From Streptomyces sp. NBC_01231 (GTDB taxonomy: Bacteria; Actinomycetota; Actinomycetes; Streptomycetales; Streptomycetaceae), in the NCBI GenBank assembly GCA_035999765.1, contig CP108521.1:8866001-8930000 (forward strand): DNA of 64,000 nt, given 5' to 3'. A program made the translations under genes and the position numbers. The notes below the pieces were generated by a model. That model was not told where the DNA came from and searched no databases. It saw nothing but the letters and a program-made list of their open reading frames with translations. Numbering within the stretch: position 1 is the first letter of the stretch; every line of letters begins with the position of its first letter. Positions 45,229 through 53,320 of this stretch are shown piece after piece.

Positions 45229-46434
45229 ATGTCCGCGTCCGTTTCCGCACCACGCGTCGGTGTCTGGCTGATCGGCGCCCGCGGCTCCGTCGCCACCACC
45301 GTCGTGGCGGGCTGCGCCGCAGTGACCGCGGGCCTGCGCCCGCCGACCGGCCTGGCCACCGAGACCCCCGCGTTCGCCGACAGCGGCCTGCCGCCGCTGG
45401 ACTCGCTGGTCTTCGGCGGCCACGACACGGTGGATTGCCCGCTGCCCAAACGCGCGGAAACGCTCGCGGCGGGCGGTGTTCTGCCGCCCGGCCTCGTGGA
45501 GGCGGTCCAGGCCGAACTCGCCGCCGCCGACCGGGAGATCGCCCCAGGCGGCCCGCTCGCCGGCGACACGCGGAGCGAGGAGGAACTCATCGCCGCGTTC
45601 GCCGCGGACCTAGAGGACTTCGTGCGACGACACGGACTGGCGCGGACGGTGGTGGTGAACGTCGCCTCCACCGAGCCTGTGGCCACCGGCCAGTCCCTGC
45701 CCCCGAGTTCGCTGTACGCGGCGGCCGCGTTGCGCGCGGGCTGTCCCTACGTCAACTTCACCCCCTCCACCGGACTGCACCACCCCACGCTCGCGGCCCG
45801 GGCGGCGACGAGCGGGCTGCCCTACGCGGGGCGCGACGGCAAGACCGGCCAGACGCTGCTGCGCTCGGTACTGGGCCCCATGTTCGCGCAGCGGGCCCTC
45901 GCCGTCCGCGCCTGGTCCGGCACCAACCTGCTGGGGGGCGGCGACGGAGCCGCCCTCGCCGACCCGGCAGCCGCGGCGGCGAAGAACGCGGGCAAGGAGA
46001 GGGTGCTGGCCGACACCCTCGGCACCGTCCCCGAGGGCGACGTCCACATCGACGACGTCCCCGTGCTCGGTGACTGGAAGACCGCCTGGGACCACATCGC
46101 CTTCGACGGGTTCCTCGGCGCCCGCATGATCCTCCAGACCATCTGGCAGGGCTGCGACTCGGCCCTGGCCGCCCCCCTGGTCCTCGACCTGGCCCGGCTG
46201 ACCGCCCGGGCCCACGAACAGGGCCTGACCGGACCACTGAGCGAACTGGGCTTCTACTTCAAGGACCCGGTGGGCGAGGGTCCGGCGGCGCTGGGCGAAC
46301 AGTACGCGGCACTCCTGGGATTCGCGGAGCGGTTGCGGGGCGGAGGCTCCGGTCCGCGTCCGTGGCCTTTGCATCCGCGGGAGCGGGCCGGGGAGATCCC
46401 GGGCCCGGCGGCGGACGAGCGGGGGGAAGCCTGA
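45229..46434 (+). CDS. myo-Inositol-1-phosphate synthase (sugar-phosphate cyclase)
   Basis: 401 residues from the ATG at 45229, with AAGGAGG 6 bases upstream. Family motifs: IGARGSVATTVVAG NAD loop, VVNVASTEP, YVNFTPSTGLHHP, YAGRDGKTGQTLLRSVL, WSGTNLLGGGDG, and DWKTAWDHIAFDGF with the catalytic lysines. Converts glucose-6-phosphate to inositol phosphate with NAD. This is the eukaryote/actinobacterial-type form, distinct from the shorter enzyme used for mycothiol. It overlaps the EboC-like gene by one base, so its product probably feeds this cluster rather than general phosphatidylinositol synthesis. Confidence 0.92.
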   Translation: MSASVSAPRVGVWLIGARGSVATTVVAGCAAVTAGLRPPTGLATETPAFADSGLPPLDSLVFGGHDTVDCPLPKRAETLAAGGVLPPGLVEAVQAELAAADREIAPGGPLAGDTRSEEELIAAFAADLEDFVRRHGLARTVVVNVASTEPVATGQSLPPSSLYAAAALRAGCPYVNFTPSTGLHHPTLAARAATSGLPYAGRDGKTGQTLLRSVLGPMFAQRALAVRAWSGTNLLGGGDGAALADPAAAAAKNAGKERVLADTLGTVPEGDVHIDDVPVLGDWKTAWDHIAFDGFLGARMILQTIWQGCDSALAAPLVLDLARLTARAHEQGLTGPLSELGFYFKDPVGEGPAALGEQYAALLGFAERLRGGGSGPRPWPLHPRERAGEIPGPAADERGEA

Positions 46435-48167
46435 TGGGCGGCCGGACCGAACCGGAGCCCGGACACATGAACGGCGCCGTCCGGCCGATCGACCCCGCCA
46501 ACCCCAACGGCCCGCCCGACCCGCCACCCGCCGAGAGCCGCAACGACGACGACGGGTCGGACGCGCCGGGCGCACCCTCGGACGGTGGCGCTGGGACCGG
46601 TGTCCCGGACGCACTCCCGGCTGGTGCGGATGGGGTGGAGGTGCCGGTCGCACCGGCGGGTGTTGCGGGGGCGCGTGTCCCGGTCGTACCCCCGGCCGGT
46701 GATGCCGGGTCGGCCGGGCCGGTCACGTCGGCGGGTGTCGCCGGGTCGGGTGTCCCGGTCGTCACACCGCAGGCTGGTGGCGCTGGGTCGGACGCGCCGG
46801 TCGCATCGGCCGGTGCCCCGGTCACTCCGTCGGCTGGTGTCGCCGGGTCGGCCGGGCCGGTCACGTCGGCGGGTGTCGCCGGGTTGGGTGTCCCGGTCGT
46901 CACACCGCAGGCTGGTGCTCCTGGGTCACACACGCCGGTCGCGTCGGCCGGTGTTGCTGGGCCGGACGCTCCGGTCACGTCGGCCGGTGTCACTGGATCC
47001 GGTGGTCCGGTCACACCGACCCGCGGCACCCGATCGCACGCCCCGGTCTCCCCGGGCGCCCCCGCCGGGCGGGTCGGCGCCGGGCCCTCACTGAGGGCCG
47101 GCAGGGCCGGCGCCTGGGCCGAACTGCTGCGCCTCCCGGCCTTGTTCACCGTCCCCGGGGACGCCCTCGCGGGTGCTGCCGCGGCAGGCGCACGAGCCGA
47201 TTCCCGCACCCTGCTCGCCATCTGCTCCTCCCTGTGCCTGTACGAGGCGGGCATGGCCCTCAACGACTGGGCCGACCGGGCCGAGGACGCCGCCGAGCGT
47301 CCGCACCGTCCCCTCCCCTCCGGCCGGATCCGCCCGACCGCGGCCCTCACGGCAGCCTGCGCCCTCACCGGCGCGGGCCTGTCCCTGGCAGCCTGCGCAG
47401 GCCGACCCGCCCTCGCCGTGGCGGCTCCGCTGGCCGCGACCGTCTGGGCGTACGACCTCGCCCTGAAGCACACGCCGGCAGGCCCCTTCGCCATGGCGAC
47501 AGCGCGTGGCCTCGACCTGCTGCTCGGCGCCGCGGCGACCACGGGAACGAGGGGGAAGGACAAGGCAAGGGGCACGACTCGTCGTACCGGCACCGGCGGG
47601 AAGCCCGCGGCGGCCGTCGGCACCAGGGGCGCGGCCGGAGCCGGAAGGAACACAGCGCCCGCCGCCGTACCGTCGGCCGCCACGAGCCGCGTGCGCCGAG
47701 CCCTGCCGTCCGCCGCCCTGCTGAGCACGCACACCCTCGCCGTCACCACCGTCTCGCGCAGGGAAACCCAGGGCGGCTCACCCCTGGCTCCCCTCGGCGC
47801 CCTGGCCACGACCGCGTTACTCACGCGACTCCTGGCACACCCGACCACCGGGCCGAGCGGCAGGCCCGACGGCAGGGAGGGCACCAGGTCCGGCACCCTC
47901 GAGCCCGCTGCCGCCGGCACCCTGCGCACCGCTCTGGCGACCACTCTCGCCACCTCGTACGCCACCACCGCCGCCCGCCCCTACTTCCACGCCACCCTCA
48001 ATCCGTCACCCCCGCTCACCCAACGAGCCGTCGTCGGCGGCATCCGCGCCATGATCCCCCTCCAGTCCGCCCTCGCCGCCCGCTCCGGCGCGACGGTCAC
48101 CGCGCTGCTCACCGCGGCCCTCGCCCCACTCGCGGCGAGATTCGCGAGGAAGGTGAGCGTCACATGA
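46434..48167 (+). CDS. eboC: UbiA-family prenyltransferase, EboC-like, with long repetitive N terminus and TTA codon
   Basis: 577 residues. Residues 1-210 are low-complexity Pro/Ala/Val/Gly with repeated VTSAGVAGSGVPVVTPQAG units and no structure. The UbiA domain starts at about 222 (AWAELLRLPALFTVPGD). The first prenyl-diphosphate motif is LNDWADRAEDAAERP at 276-290 and a degenerate second motif YDLALKHT lies near 343. About eight helices follow, interrupted by two charged Gly/Arg-rich loops (about 363-420 and 466-490) unusual for the family. A rare TTA codon encodes Leu462 (47817-47819). In ebo clusters EboC is thought to prenylate a cyclic head group. Coupled to its neighbours by 1-bp and 4-bp overlaps. 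Confidence 0.8.
   Translation: MGGRTEPEPGHMNGAVRPIDPANPNGPPDPPPAESRNDDDGSDAPGAPSDGGAGTGVPDALPAGADGVEVPVAPAGVAGARVPVVPPAGDAGSAGPVTSAGVAGSGVPVVTPQAGGAGSDAPVASAGAPVTPSAGVAGSAGPVTSAGVAGLGVPVVTPQAGAPGSHTPVASAGVAGPDAPVTSAGVTGSGGPVTPTRGTRSHAPVSPGAPAGRVGAGPSLRAGRAGAWAELLRLPALFTVPGDALAGAAAAGARADSRTLLAICSSLCLYEAGMALNDWADRAEDAAERPHRPLPSGRIRPTAALTAACALTGAGLSLAACAGRPALAVAAPLAATVWAYDLALKHTPAGPFAMATARGLDLLLGAAATTGTRGKDKARGTTRRTGTGGKPAAAVGTRGAAGAGRNTAPAAVPSAATSRVRRALPSAALLSTHTLAVTTVSRRETQGGSPLAPLGALATTALLTRLLAHPTTGPSGRPDGREGTRSGTLEPAAAGTLRTALATTLATSYATTAARPYFHATLNPSPPLTQRAVVGGIRAMIPLQSALAARSGATVTALLTAALAPLAARFARKVSVT
46704..46912 (+). repeat. Internal direct repeat in the EboC-like N-terminal region
   Basis: About 70 bp starting at 46704 (GCCGGGTCGGCCGGGCC) recur almost exactly at 46842, 138 bp (46 codons) later. 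Shorter GTCGGCCGGTG-type units lie around them. In frame, giving the VTSAGVAGSGVPVVTPQAG repeats. Confidence 0.8.
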
Positions 48168-49072
48168 ACTCCCAGTCCCTCCACCCGACGGACGGCGCGG
48201 GTCCCGACGCCGGCGCCCTCCGCTTCGGCTACGGCACCAACGGCCTCGCCGACCTCCGACTCGACGACGCCCTGACCCTGCTCGCCGACCTCGGCTACGA
48301 CGGCGTCGGTCTGACCCTCGACCACATGCACCTCGACCCGCTCGCCCCGGACCTCCCGGCCCGCACCCGTCGCCTCGCGCATCGGCTGGACCAGCTCGGC
48401 CTGACGGTCACCGTCGAGACGGGCGCCCGCTATGTCCTCGACCCGCGCCGCAAACACGGGCCCTCCCTGCTGGATCCCGACCCCGACGACCGCGCCCGGC
48501 GCGTCGACCTGCTGATCCGCGCGGTCCGTGTCGCCGCCGACCTGGGCGCCCACGCCGTCCACTGCTTCAGCGGGACCACCCCGACCGGCACGGACGAGGA
48601 CACGGCATGGAAGCGCCTGGCCGAGGCGCTCGCCCCGGTCCTGGACGCGGCCACCAAGGCCGGCGTCCCCCTCGCCGTGGAACCCGAACCAGGTCACCTC
48701 CTCGCCACCCTCGCGGACTTCCACCGGCTCCGCCGTACCCTCGGCGACCCCGAGCCTCTCGGCCTGACCCTCGACATCGGCCACTGCCAGTGCCTCGAAC
48801 CGCTCCCGCCCGCCGACTGCGTACGCGCCGCCGCTCCGTGGCTGCGCCACGTCCAGATCGAGGACATGCGCCGCGGCGTCCATGAACACCTCCCCTTCGG
48901 GGACGGGGAGATCGACTTCCCGCCCGTGCTCGCCGCCCTCGCCGCCACCGGCTACCAGGGCCTGACCGTCGTCGAACTGCCCCGCCACTCCCACGCGGGC
49001 CCCCACTTCGCCGAACTCTCCCTTCCCTATCTCCGTCACGCAGCCGCGCCCTCACAAGGGAGCACCCCATGA
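48164..49072 (+). CDS. Sugar phosphate isomerase/epimerase-like TIM barrel of the ebo-like cluster
   Basis: 302 residues. AP-endonuclase 2 family: YGTNGLADLRLDDALTLLADLGYDGVGLTLDH at the start, LGAHAVHCFSGTTP, VPLAVEPEPGH (metal Glu), LGLTLDIGHCQC (Asp/His ligands), WLRHVQIEDM, and LTVVELPRHSHAG. Metal ligands appear complete. Overlaps the EboC-like gene and eboA by 4 bp on both sides (ATGA), so it belongs to the same operon. Likely acts on the cyclitol or sugar phosphate supplied by the inositol-phosphate synthase; the substrate is unknown. Confidence 0.85.
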   Translation: MNSQSLHPTDGAGPDAGALRFGYGTNGLADLRLDDALTLLADLGYDGVGLTLDHMHLDPLAPDLPARTRRLAHRLDQLGLTVTVETGARYVLDPRRKHGPSLLDPDPDDRARRVDLLIRAVRVAADLGAHAVHCFSGTTPTGTDEDTAWKRLAEALAPVLDAATKAGVPLAVEPEPGHLLATLADFHRLRRTLGDPEPLGLTLDIGHCQCLEPLPPADCVRAAAPWLRHVQIEDMRRGVHEHLPFGDGEIDFPPVLAALAATGYQGLTVVELPRHSHAGPHFAELSLPYLRHAAAPSQGSTP

Positions 49073-49785
49073 CCCGAGCGCACGCCCACCCGGCGTCCGA
49101 GGCGGTCGGCATCCAGGGCACCACCCTCGCCCGCACCCTGCCGTCCGACCTGCACGACCAGGTCGTCACCGCCCTCGACGAGGCCGCTCATGCCTGGCTG
49201 GAGCAAGCACTCGGCGAGGCCGCCGCCCGCCCCCGCACCAACGGGCCCATCTCCGTGTGGGAGCTGCGGCTCGCCGAAGCCGGACGCCGCTGTGGCCCGG
49301 AGTACGCCGACGCCGTCCGTGTCCTGATCCTCGACGCGGCCCGCGCCGACCCGGACGCCCTCTCCCGCGTCTACGCCCAGGGCACCGCCGCCGAACGCCG
49401 TGCCGTCCTGTACGCACTGCCCCACCTGGTGCCCGGACCCGAAGCGCTCCCGCTGGTCGAGGACGCCCTGCGCACCAACGACACCCGGCTCCTGGCCGCC
49501 GCCGTCGGCCCCTACACCGCCCGGCACCTGCCTGCCCACGCCTGGCGGCACGCCGTCCTGAAGTGCCTGTTCACGGGCGTGCCCCTGGCGGAGGTGGCCG
49601 ACCTGGAGCACCGCGCCCGCGCCGACACGGAACTCGCCCGCATGCTCCACGACTACGTCGCGGAACGCACCGCCGCCGGCCGCCCCGTCCCCGAAGATCT
49701 GCGCCGCGTCCTGGCCCTGACCGGCCCCACGCCCACGCCGCCCGCCGACCCCGGCACCCGCGGCCTCGACGGCAAGGAGTCCTGA
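49069..49785 (+). CDS. eboA: EboA domain-containing protein
   Basis: 238 residues, soluble, largely helical with HEAT-like repeats. EboA hallmarks are AHAWRHAVLKCLFTGVPL and ELARMLHDYVAERTAAGRPV near the C terminus. No catalytic motif. EboA has no assigned reaction; in cyanobacteria the ebo genes are needed for export of a scytonemin precursor to the periplasm (knowledge from memory). It is tightly coupled to the genes on both sides, including a 1-bp overlap with the TatD-type hydrolase. Confidence 0.85.
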   Translation: MTRAHAHPASEAVGIQGTTLARTLPSDLHDQVVTALDEAAHAWLEQALGEAAARPRTNGPISVWELRLAEAGRRCGPEYADAVRVLILDAARADPDALSRVYAQGTAAERRAVLYALPHLVPGPEALPLVEDALRTNDTRLLAAAVGPYTARHLPAHAWRHAVLKCLFTGVPLAEVADLEHRARADTELARMLHDYVAERTAAGRPVPEDLRRVLALTGPTPTPPADPGTRGLDGKES

Positions 49786-50633
49786 TGCGCCTCTTCGACC
49801 CCCACATCCACATGACGTCCCGCACCACCGACGACTACGAGGCCATGCGAGCCGCGGGCGTCCGGGCCGTCGTCGAGCCGTCCTTCTGGCTCGGCCAGCC
49901 CCGCACCTCGCCCTCCTCCTTCTTCGACTACTTCGACTCGCTGCTGGGCTGGGAGCCCTTCCGGGCCGCCCAGTACGGCATCGCCCACCACTGCACGATC
50001 GCCCTCAACCCCAAGGAGGCGAACGACCCGCGCTGCGTCCCCGTCCTCGACGAACTGCCCCGGTATCTCGTCAAGGACCAGGTGGTGGCCGTCGGCGAGA
50101 TCGGCTACGACTCGATGACCCCGGCCGAGGACACCGCCCTCGCCGCGCAGCTCCAGCTCGCCGCCGACCACCAACTGCCGGCCCTGGTCCACACCCCGCA
50201 CCGCGACAAACTCGCCGGCCTGCGCCGCACCCTCGACGTGATCCGGGAATCCGCCCTGCCGCCCGAACGGGTGCTGGTCGACCACCTCAACGAGACCACC
50301 GTCAAAGAGGCCAGGGACAGCGGCTGCTGGCTGGGTTTCTCCGTCTATCCCGACACCAAGATGGACGAGGAGCGGATGGTGGTGATCCTCAAGGAGTACG
50401 GCCCCGAGAAGGTGCTCGTGAACTCCGCCGCCGACTGGGGGAGAAGCGATCCCCTCAAGACCCGCGGCGTCGCCGACGCCATGCTGGCGAGCGGTTTCGG
50501 CGAGGACGACGTCGACCAGGTGCTGTGGCGCAACCCCGTCGCCTTCTACGGCCTCAGCGGCCGCCTGATCCTCGACGTGCCGGACACGTCCGGCACCCAC
50601 GAGGGCAACTCCGTCCTGCGCGGCGGGGAGTGA
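49785..50633 (+). CDS. eboB: TatD-type metal-dependent hydrolase, EboB-like
   Basis: 282 residues. Amidohydrolase barrel with the H-x-H metal pair at the start (FDPHIHMTS), Glu in VAVGEIGYDSM, His in PALVHTPHRDK, His in VLVDHLNETT, and Asp in VNSAADWGRSD; all TatD metal ligands are present. The ordering with EboA, EboE and EboF identifies it as the ebo-cluster hydrolase rather than a housekeeping TatD nuclease. TGATG junction with eboA and a 3-bp gap to eboE. Confidence 0.85.
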   Translation: MRLFDPHIHMTSRTTDDYEAMRAAGVRAVVEPSFWLGQPRTSPSSFFDYFDSLLGWEPFRAAQYGIAHHCTIALNPKEANDPRCVPVLDELPRYLVKDQVVAVGEIGYDSMTPAEDTALAAQLQLAADHQLPALVHTPHRDKLAGLRRTLDVIRESALPPERVLVDHLNETTVKEARDSGCWLGFSVYPDTKMDEERMVVILKEYGPEKVLVNSAADWGRSDPLKTRGVADAMLASGFGEDDVDQVLWRNPVAFYGLSGRLILDVPDTSGTHEGNSVLRGGE

Positions 50634-50636
50634 GCG

Positions 50637-51806
50637 ATGCGCTTCCGGCACCCCGACGGCAGCATCGTCCACCTCGCCTACTGCACCAACGTCCACCCCG
50701 CCGAGACCCTCGACGGCGTCCTCGCGCAACTGCGCGACCACTGCGAACCCGTGCGCCGCCGCCTGGGCCGCGACCGGCTCGGCATCGGTCTGTGGCTCGC
50801 CCGGGACGCGGCGCACGCCCTCGTCAGCGACCCGTCCGCGCTGCGGCGACTGCGCACCGAACTCGACCGACGCGGCCTCGAAGTCGTCACCCTCAACGGC
50901 TTCCCGTACCAGGGATTCGGCGCCGAGGAGGTCAAGTACCGCGTCTACAAACCCGACTGGGCCGACCCGGAACGCCTCGACCACACCACCGCCCTGGCCC
51001 GCGTCCTCGCCAAACTCCTCCCCGACGACGTCACCGAGGGCAGCATCTCCACCCTCCCGCTCGCCTGGCGCACCGCCCACGACCAGCGCACCGCGCAGGC
51101 GGCCCGCACCGCCCTGCTCACCCTCGCCGAACGCCTCGACGCCCTGGAGGAGCTGACCGGACGCTCCATCCGTATCGGTCTGGAGCCGGAACCCGGCTGC
51201 GTCGTCGAGACCACCCACGACGCCATCACCCCGCTGACCGCGATCGCACACGACCGGATCGGCATCTGCGTCGACACCTGCCACCTCGCCACCTCCTTCG
51301 AAGACCCGGACACCGCCGTCGACGCACTCGTCGAAGCCGGTATCCCCGTCGTCAAGTCCCAGCTCTCGGCCGCCCTGCACGCCGAGCACCCGCACCTCCC
51401 CGAGGTCCGTGCGGCCCTCGCCGCCTTCGACGAACCCCGCTTCCTGCACCAGACCCGCACCGCCACCGCCGCCGGCCTGCGCGGCACCGACGACCTCGGT
51501 GAGGCCCTCGCCGGCGACACCCTCCCTGAAGGGGCTCCCTGGCGCGCCCACTTCCACGTCCCCCTGCACGCGGCCCCCGCCGCGCCCCTCACCTCCACGC
51601 TCCCCGTCCTGAAGACCGCCCTGACCCGGCTCGTCGGCGGCCCGGCCCCCCTCACCCGCCATCTGGAGGTCGAGACCTACACCTGGCAGGCGCTCCCGCC
51701 CGAGCTCAGGCCACGCGGCCGGGCGCAGCTCGCCGACGGTATCGCCGCCGAACTCGCCCTGGCTCGCGACCTGTTGACCGACCTCGGCCTGAAGGAACTC
51801 CCATGA
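50637..51806 (+). CDS. eboE: EboE, xylose isomerase-like TIM-barrel protein of metabolite traffic
   Basis: 389 residues. The opening VHLAYCTNVHPAETLDGVLAQ is characteristic of EboE. Further blocks are GLWLARDAA, VTLNGFPYQGFGAEEVKYRVYKPDW, IGLEPEPGCVVE, ICVDTCHLATSFE, and HFHVPLH, and the C-terminal LEVETYTWQALP. Putative metal ligands Glu (LEPEPG), Asp and His (DTCHLA), His and Glu are retained. Proposed to act in making or trafficking a metabolite precursor; no reaction is proven. Overlaps eboF by 4 bp. Confidence 0.9.
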   Translation: MRFRHPDGSIVHLAYCTNVHPAETLDGVLAQLRDHCEPVRRRLGRDRLGIGLWLARDAAHALVSDPSALRRLRTELDRRGLEVVTLNGFPYQGFGAEEVKYRVYKPDWADPERLDHTTALARVLAKLLPDDVTEGSISTLPLAWRTAHDQRTAQAARTALLTLAERLDALEELTGRSIRIGLEPEPGCVVETTHDAITPLTAIAHDRIGICVDTCHLATSFEDPDTAVDALVEAGIPVVKSQLSAALHAEHPHLPEVRAALAAFDEPRFLHQTRTATAAGLRGTDDLGEALAGDTLPEGAPWRAHFHVPLHAAPAAPLTSTLPVLKTALTRLVGGPAPLTRHLEVETYTWQALPPELRPRGRAQLADGIAAELALARDLLTDLGLKELP

Positions 51807-53260
51807 GCAGCCCCGCCTCTGCCGGTGCCGAAGGCGACACGTCCGCCCGGGCCCACCCCGACGCCGACACCGAGGGCGGCGCCAAGCACCCCGTGCCCCT
51901 CCTCGTCCTCGACATCGTCGGCCTCACCCCGCGTCTCCTCGACCACATGCCCCACCTCAAGACGCTCGGCCAGTCCGGCTCCCGCGCGCCCCTCGGCACC
52001 GTCCTGCCCGCCGTGACCTGCGCGGCCCAGTCCACCTTCCTCACCGGCACCCACCCGTCGGAGCACGGCATCGTCGGCAACGGCTGGTACTTCCGCGAAC
52101 TCGGCGACGTACTCCTGTGGCGGCAGCACAACGGTCTGGTCGCCGGGGACAAACTCTGGGACGCCGCCCGTCGCGCGCACCCCGGCTACACCGTCGCCAA
52201 CGTCTGCTGGTGGTACGCGATGGGCGCCGACACCGACATCACCGTCACCCCCCGTCCGATCTACTACTCCGACGGCCGCAAGGAACCGGACTGCTACACC
52301 CGGCCCGCGGCCCTGCACGACGAACTCACCGACACACTCGGCACCTTCCCCCTCTTCCACTTCTGGGGACCCGGCGCGGACCTGGTCTCCAGCCGCTGGA
52401 TCATCGACGCGACCCGGCACATCCTGCGCACCCGCCACCCCGACCTGACACTGTGCTACCTCCCGCATCTCGACTACGACCTGCAGCGCTTCGGCCCCGA
52501 CGACCCGCGCTCCCTCAAGGCGGCCACCGACCTGGACGCGGCTCTCGCTCCGCTGTTGGACGACGCCCGAACCGAGGGCCGTACCGTCGTCGCGCTGTCC
52601 GAGTACGGCATCACCCGCGCGGAGCGCCCCGTCGACATCAACCGCGCCCTGCGCCGCGCCGGCCTGCTCGAGGTGCACACGCAGGACGGCATGGAGTACC
52701 TCGACCCGATGGCATCCCGCGCCTTCGCGGTCGCCGACCACCAGATCGCCCATGTCTACGTCCGCAGGCCGGAAGACCTGGACGCGACCAGGGCAGCCCT
52801 CGACGGACTGCCCGGCATCGAGCAACTGCTGGACGACGAAGGCAAGAAGGCCCACCATCTCGACCATCCCCGCGCGGGCGAACTCGTCGCCGTCGCGGAA
52901 CCGGACGCCTGGTTCACGTACTACTACTGGCTCGACGACGACCGTGCGCCCGACTTCGCGCGACTGGTCGAGATCCACCGCAAACCCGGCTACGACCCGG
53001 TCGAACTCTTCATGGACCCGCTCGACCCCTATGTGAAGGTCAAGGCGGCGACGGCGCTGGCCCGCAAGAAACTCGGGCTGCGCTACCGCATGGCGGTCGT
53101 GCCGCTGGATCCCTCACCTATTCGCGGCAGCCACGGCCGCCTCCCGGCGAGCGACGACGACGGTCCGCTCCTCATCTGCTCCACCCCCCACGCTGTCGAC
53201 GGCCGAGTCGCGGCCACCGATGTGAAAGCTCTGCTGCTCCACCTGGCCGGTCTGTCCTGA
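51803..53260 (+). CDS. eboF: EboF, alkaline phosphatase/nucleotide pyrophosphatase-family protein
   Basis: 485 residues, no signal peptide. Type I phosphodiesterase fold: first metal Asp in LLVLDIVGLTP, nucleophile Thr in LPAVTCAAQSTFLTGTHPSEHG, YLPHLDYDLQRFG with Asp/His ligands, VVALSEYGITRAE, and ICSTPHAVDG with a distal His. Probably hydrolyses a phosphodiester or phosphate ester on the cluster product. In the second site the usual DHG is replaced by SEYG, a change worth noting for metal binding. Last tightly coupled ebo-like gene; the next gene is 60 bp away. Confidence 0.87.
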   Translation: MSSPASAGAEGDTSARAHPDADTEGGAKHPVPLLVLDIVGLTPRLLDHMPHLKTLGQSGSRAPLGTVLPAVTCAAQSTFLTGTHPSEHGIVGNGWYFRELGDVLLWRQHNGLVAGDKLWDAARRAHPGYTVANVCWWYAMGADTDITVTPRPIYYSDGRKEPDCYTRPAALHDELTDTLGTFPLFHFWGPGADLVSSRWIIDATRHILRTRHPDLTLCYLPHLDYDLQRFGPDDPRSLKAATDLDAALAPLLDDARTEGRTVVALSEYGITRAERPVDINRALRRAGLLEVHTQDGMEYLDPMASRAFAVADHQIAHVYVRRPEDLDATRAALDGLPGIEQLLDDEGKKAHHLDHPRAGELVAVAEPDAWFTYYYWLDDDRAPDFARLVEIHRKPGYDPVELFMDPLDPYVKVKAATALARKKLGLRYRMAVVPLDPSPIRGSHGRLPASDDDGPLLICSTPHAVDGRVAATDVKALLLHLAGLS

Positions 53261-53320
53261 CTGGTCACAAGTGAAGCACTCACCACTGACAACGCCCTCC
53301 GACACCGAGGAGTTCCACGC

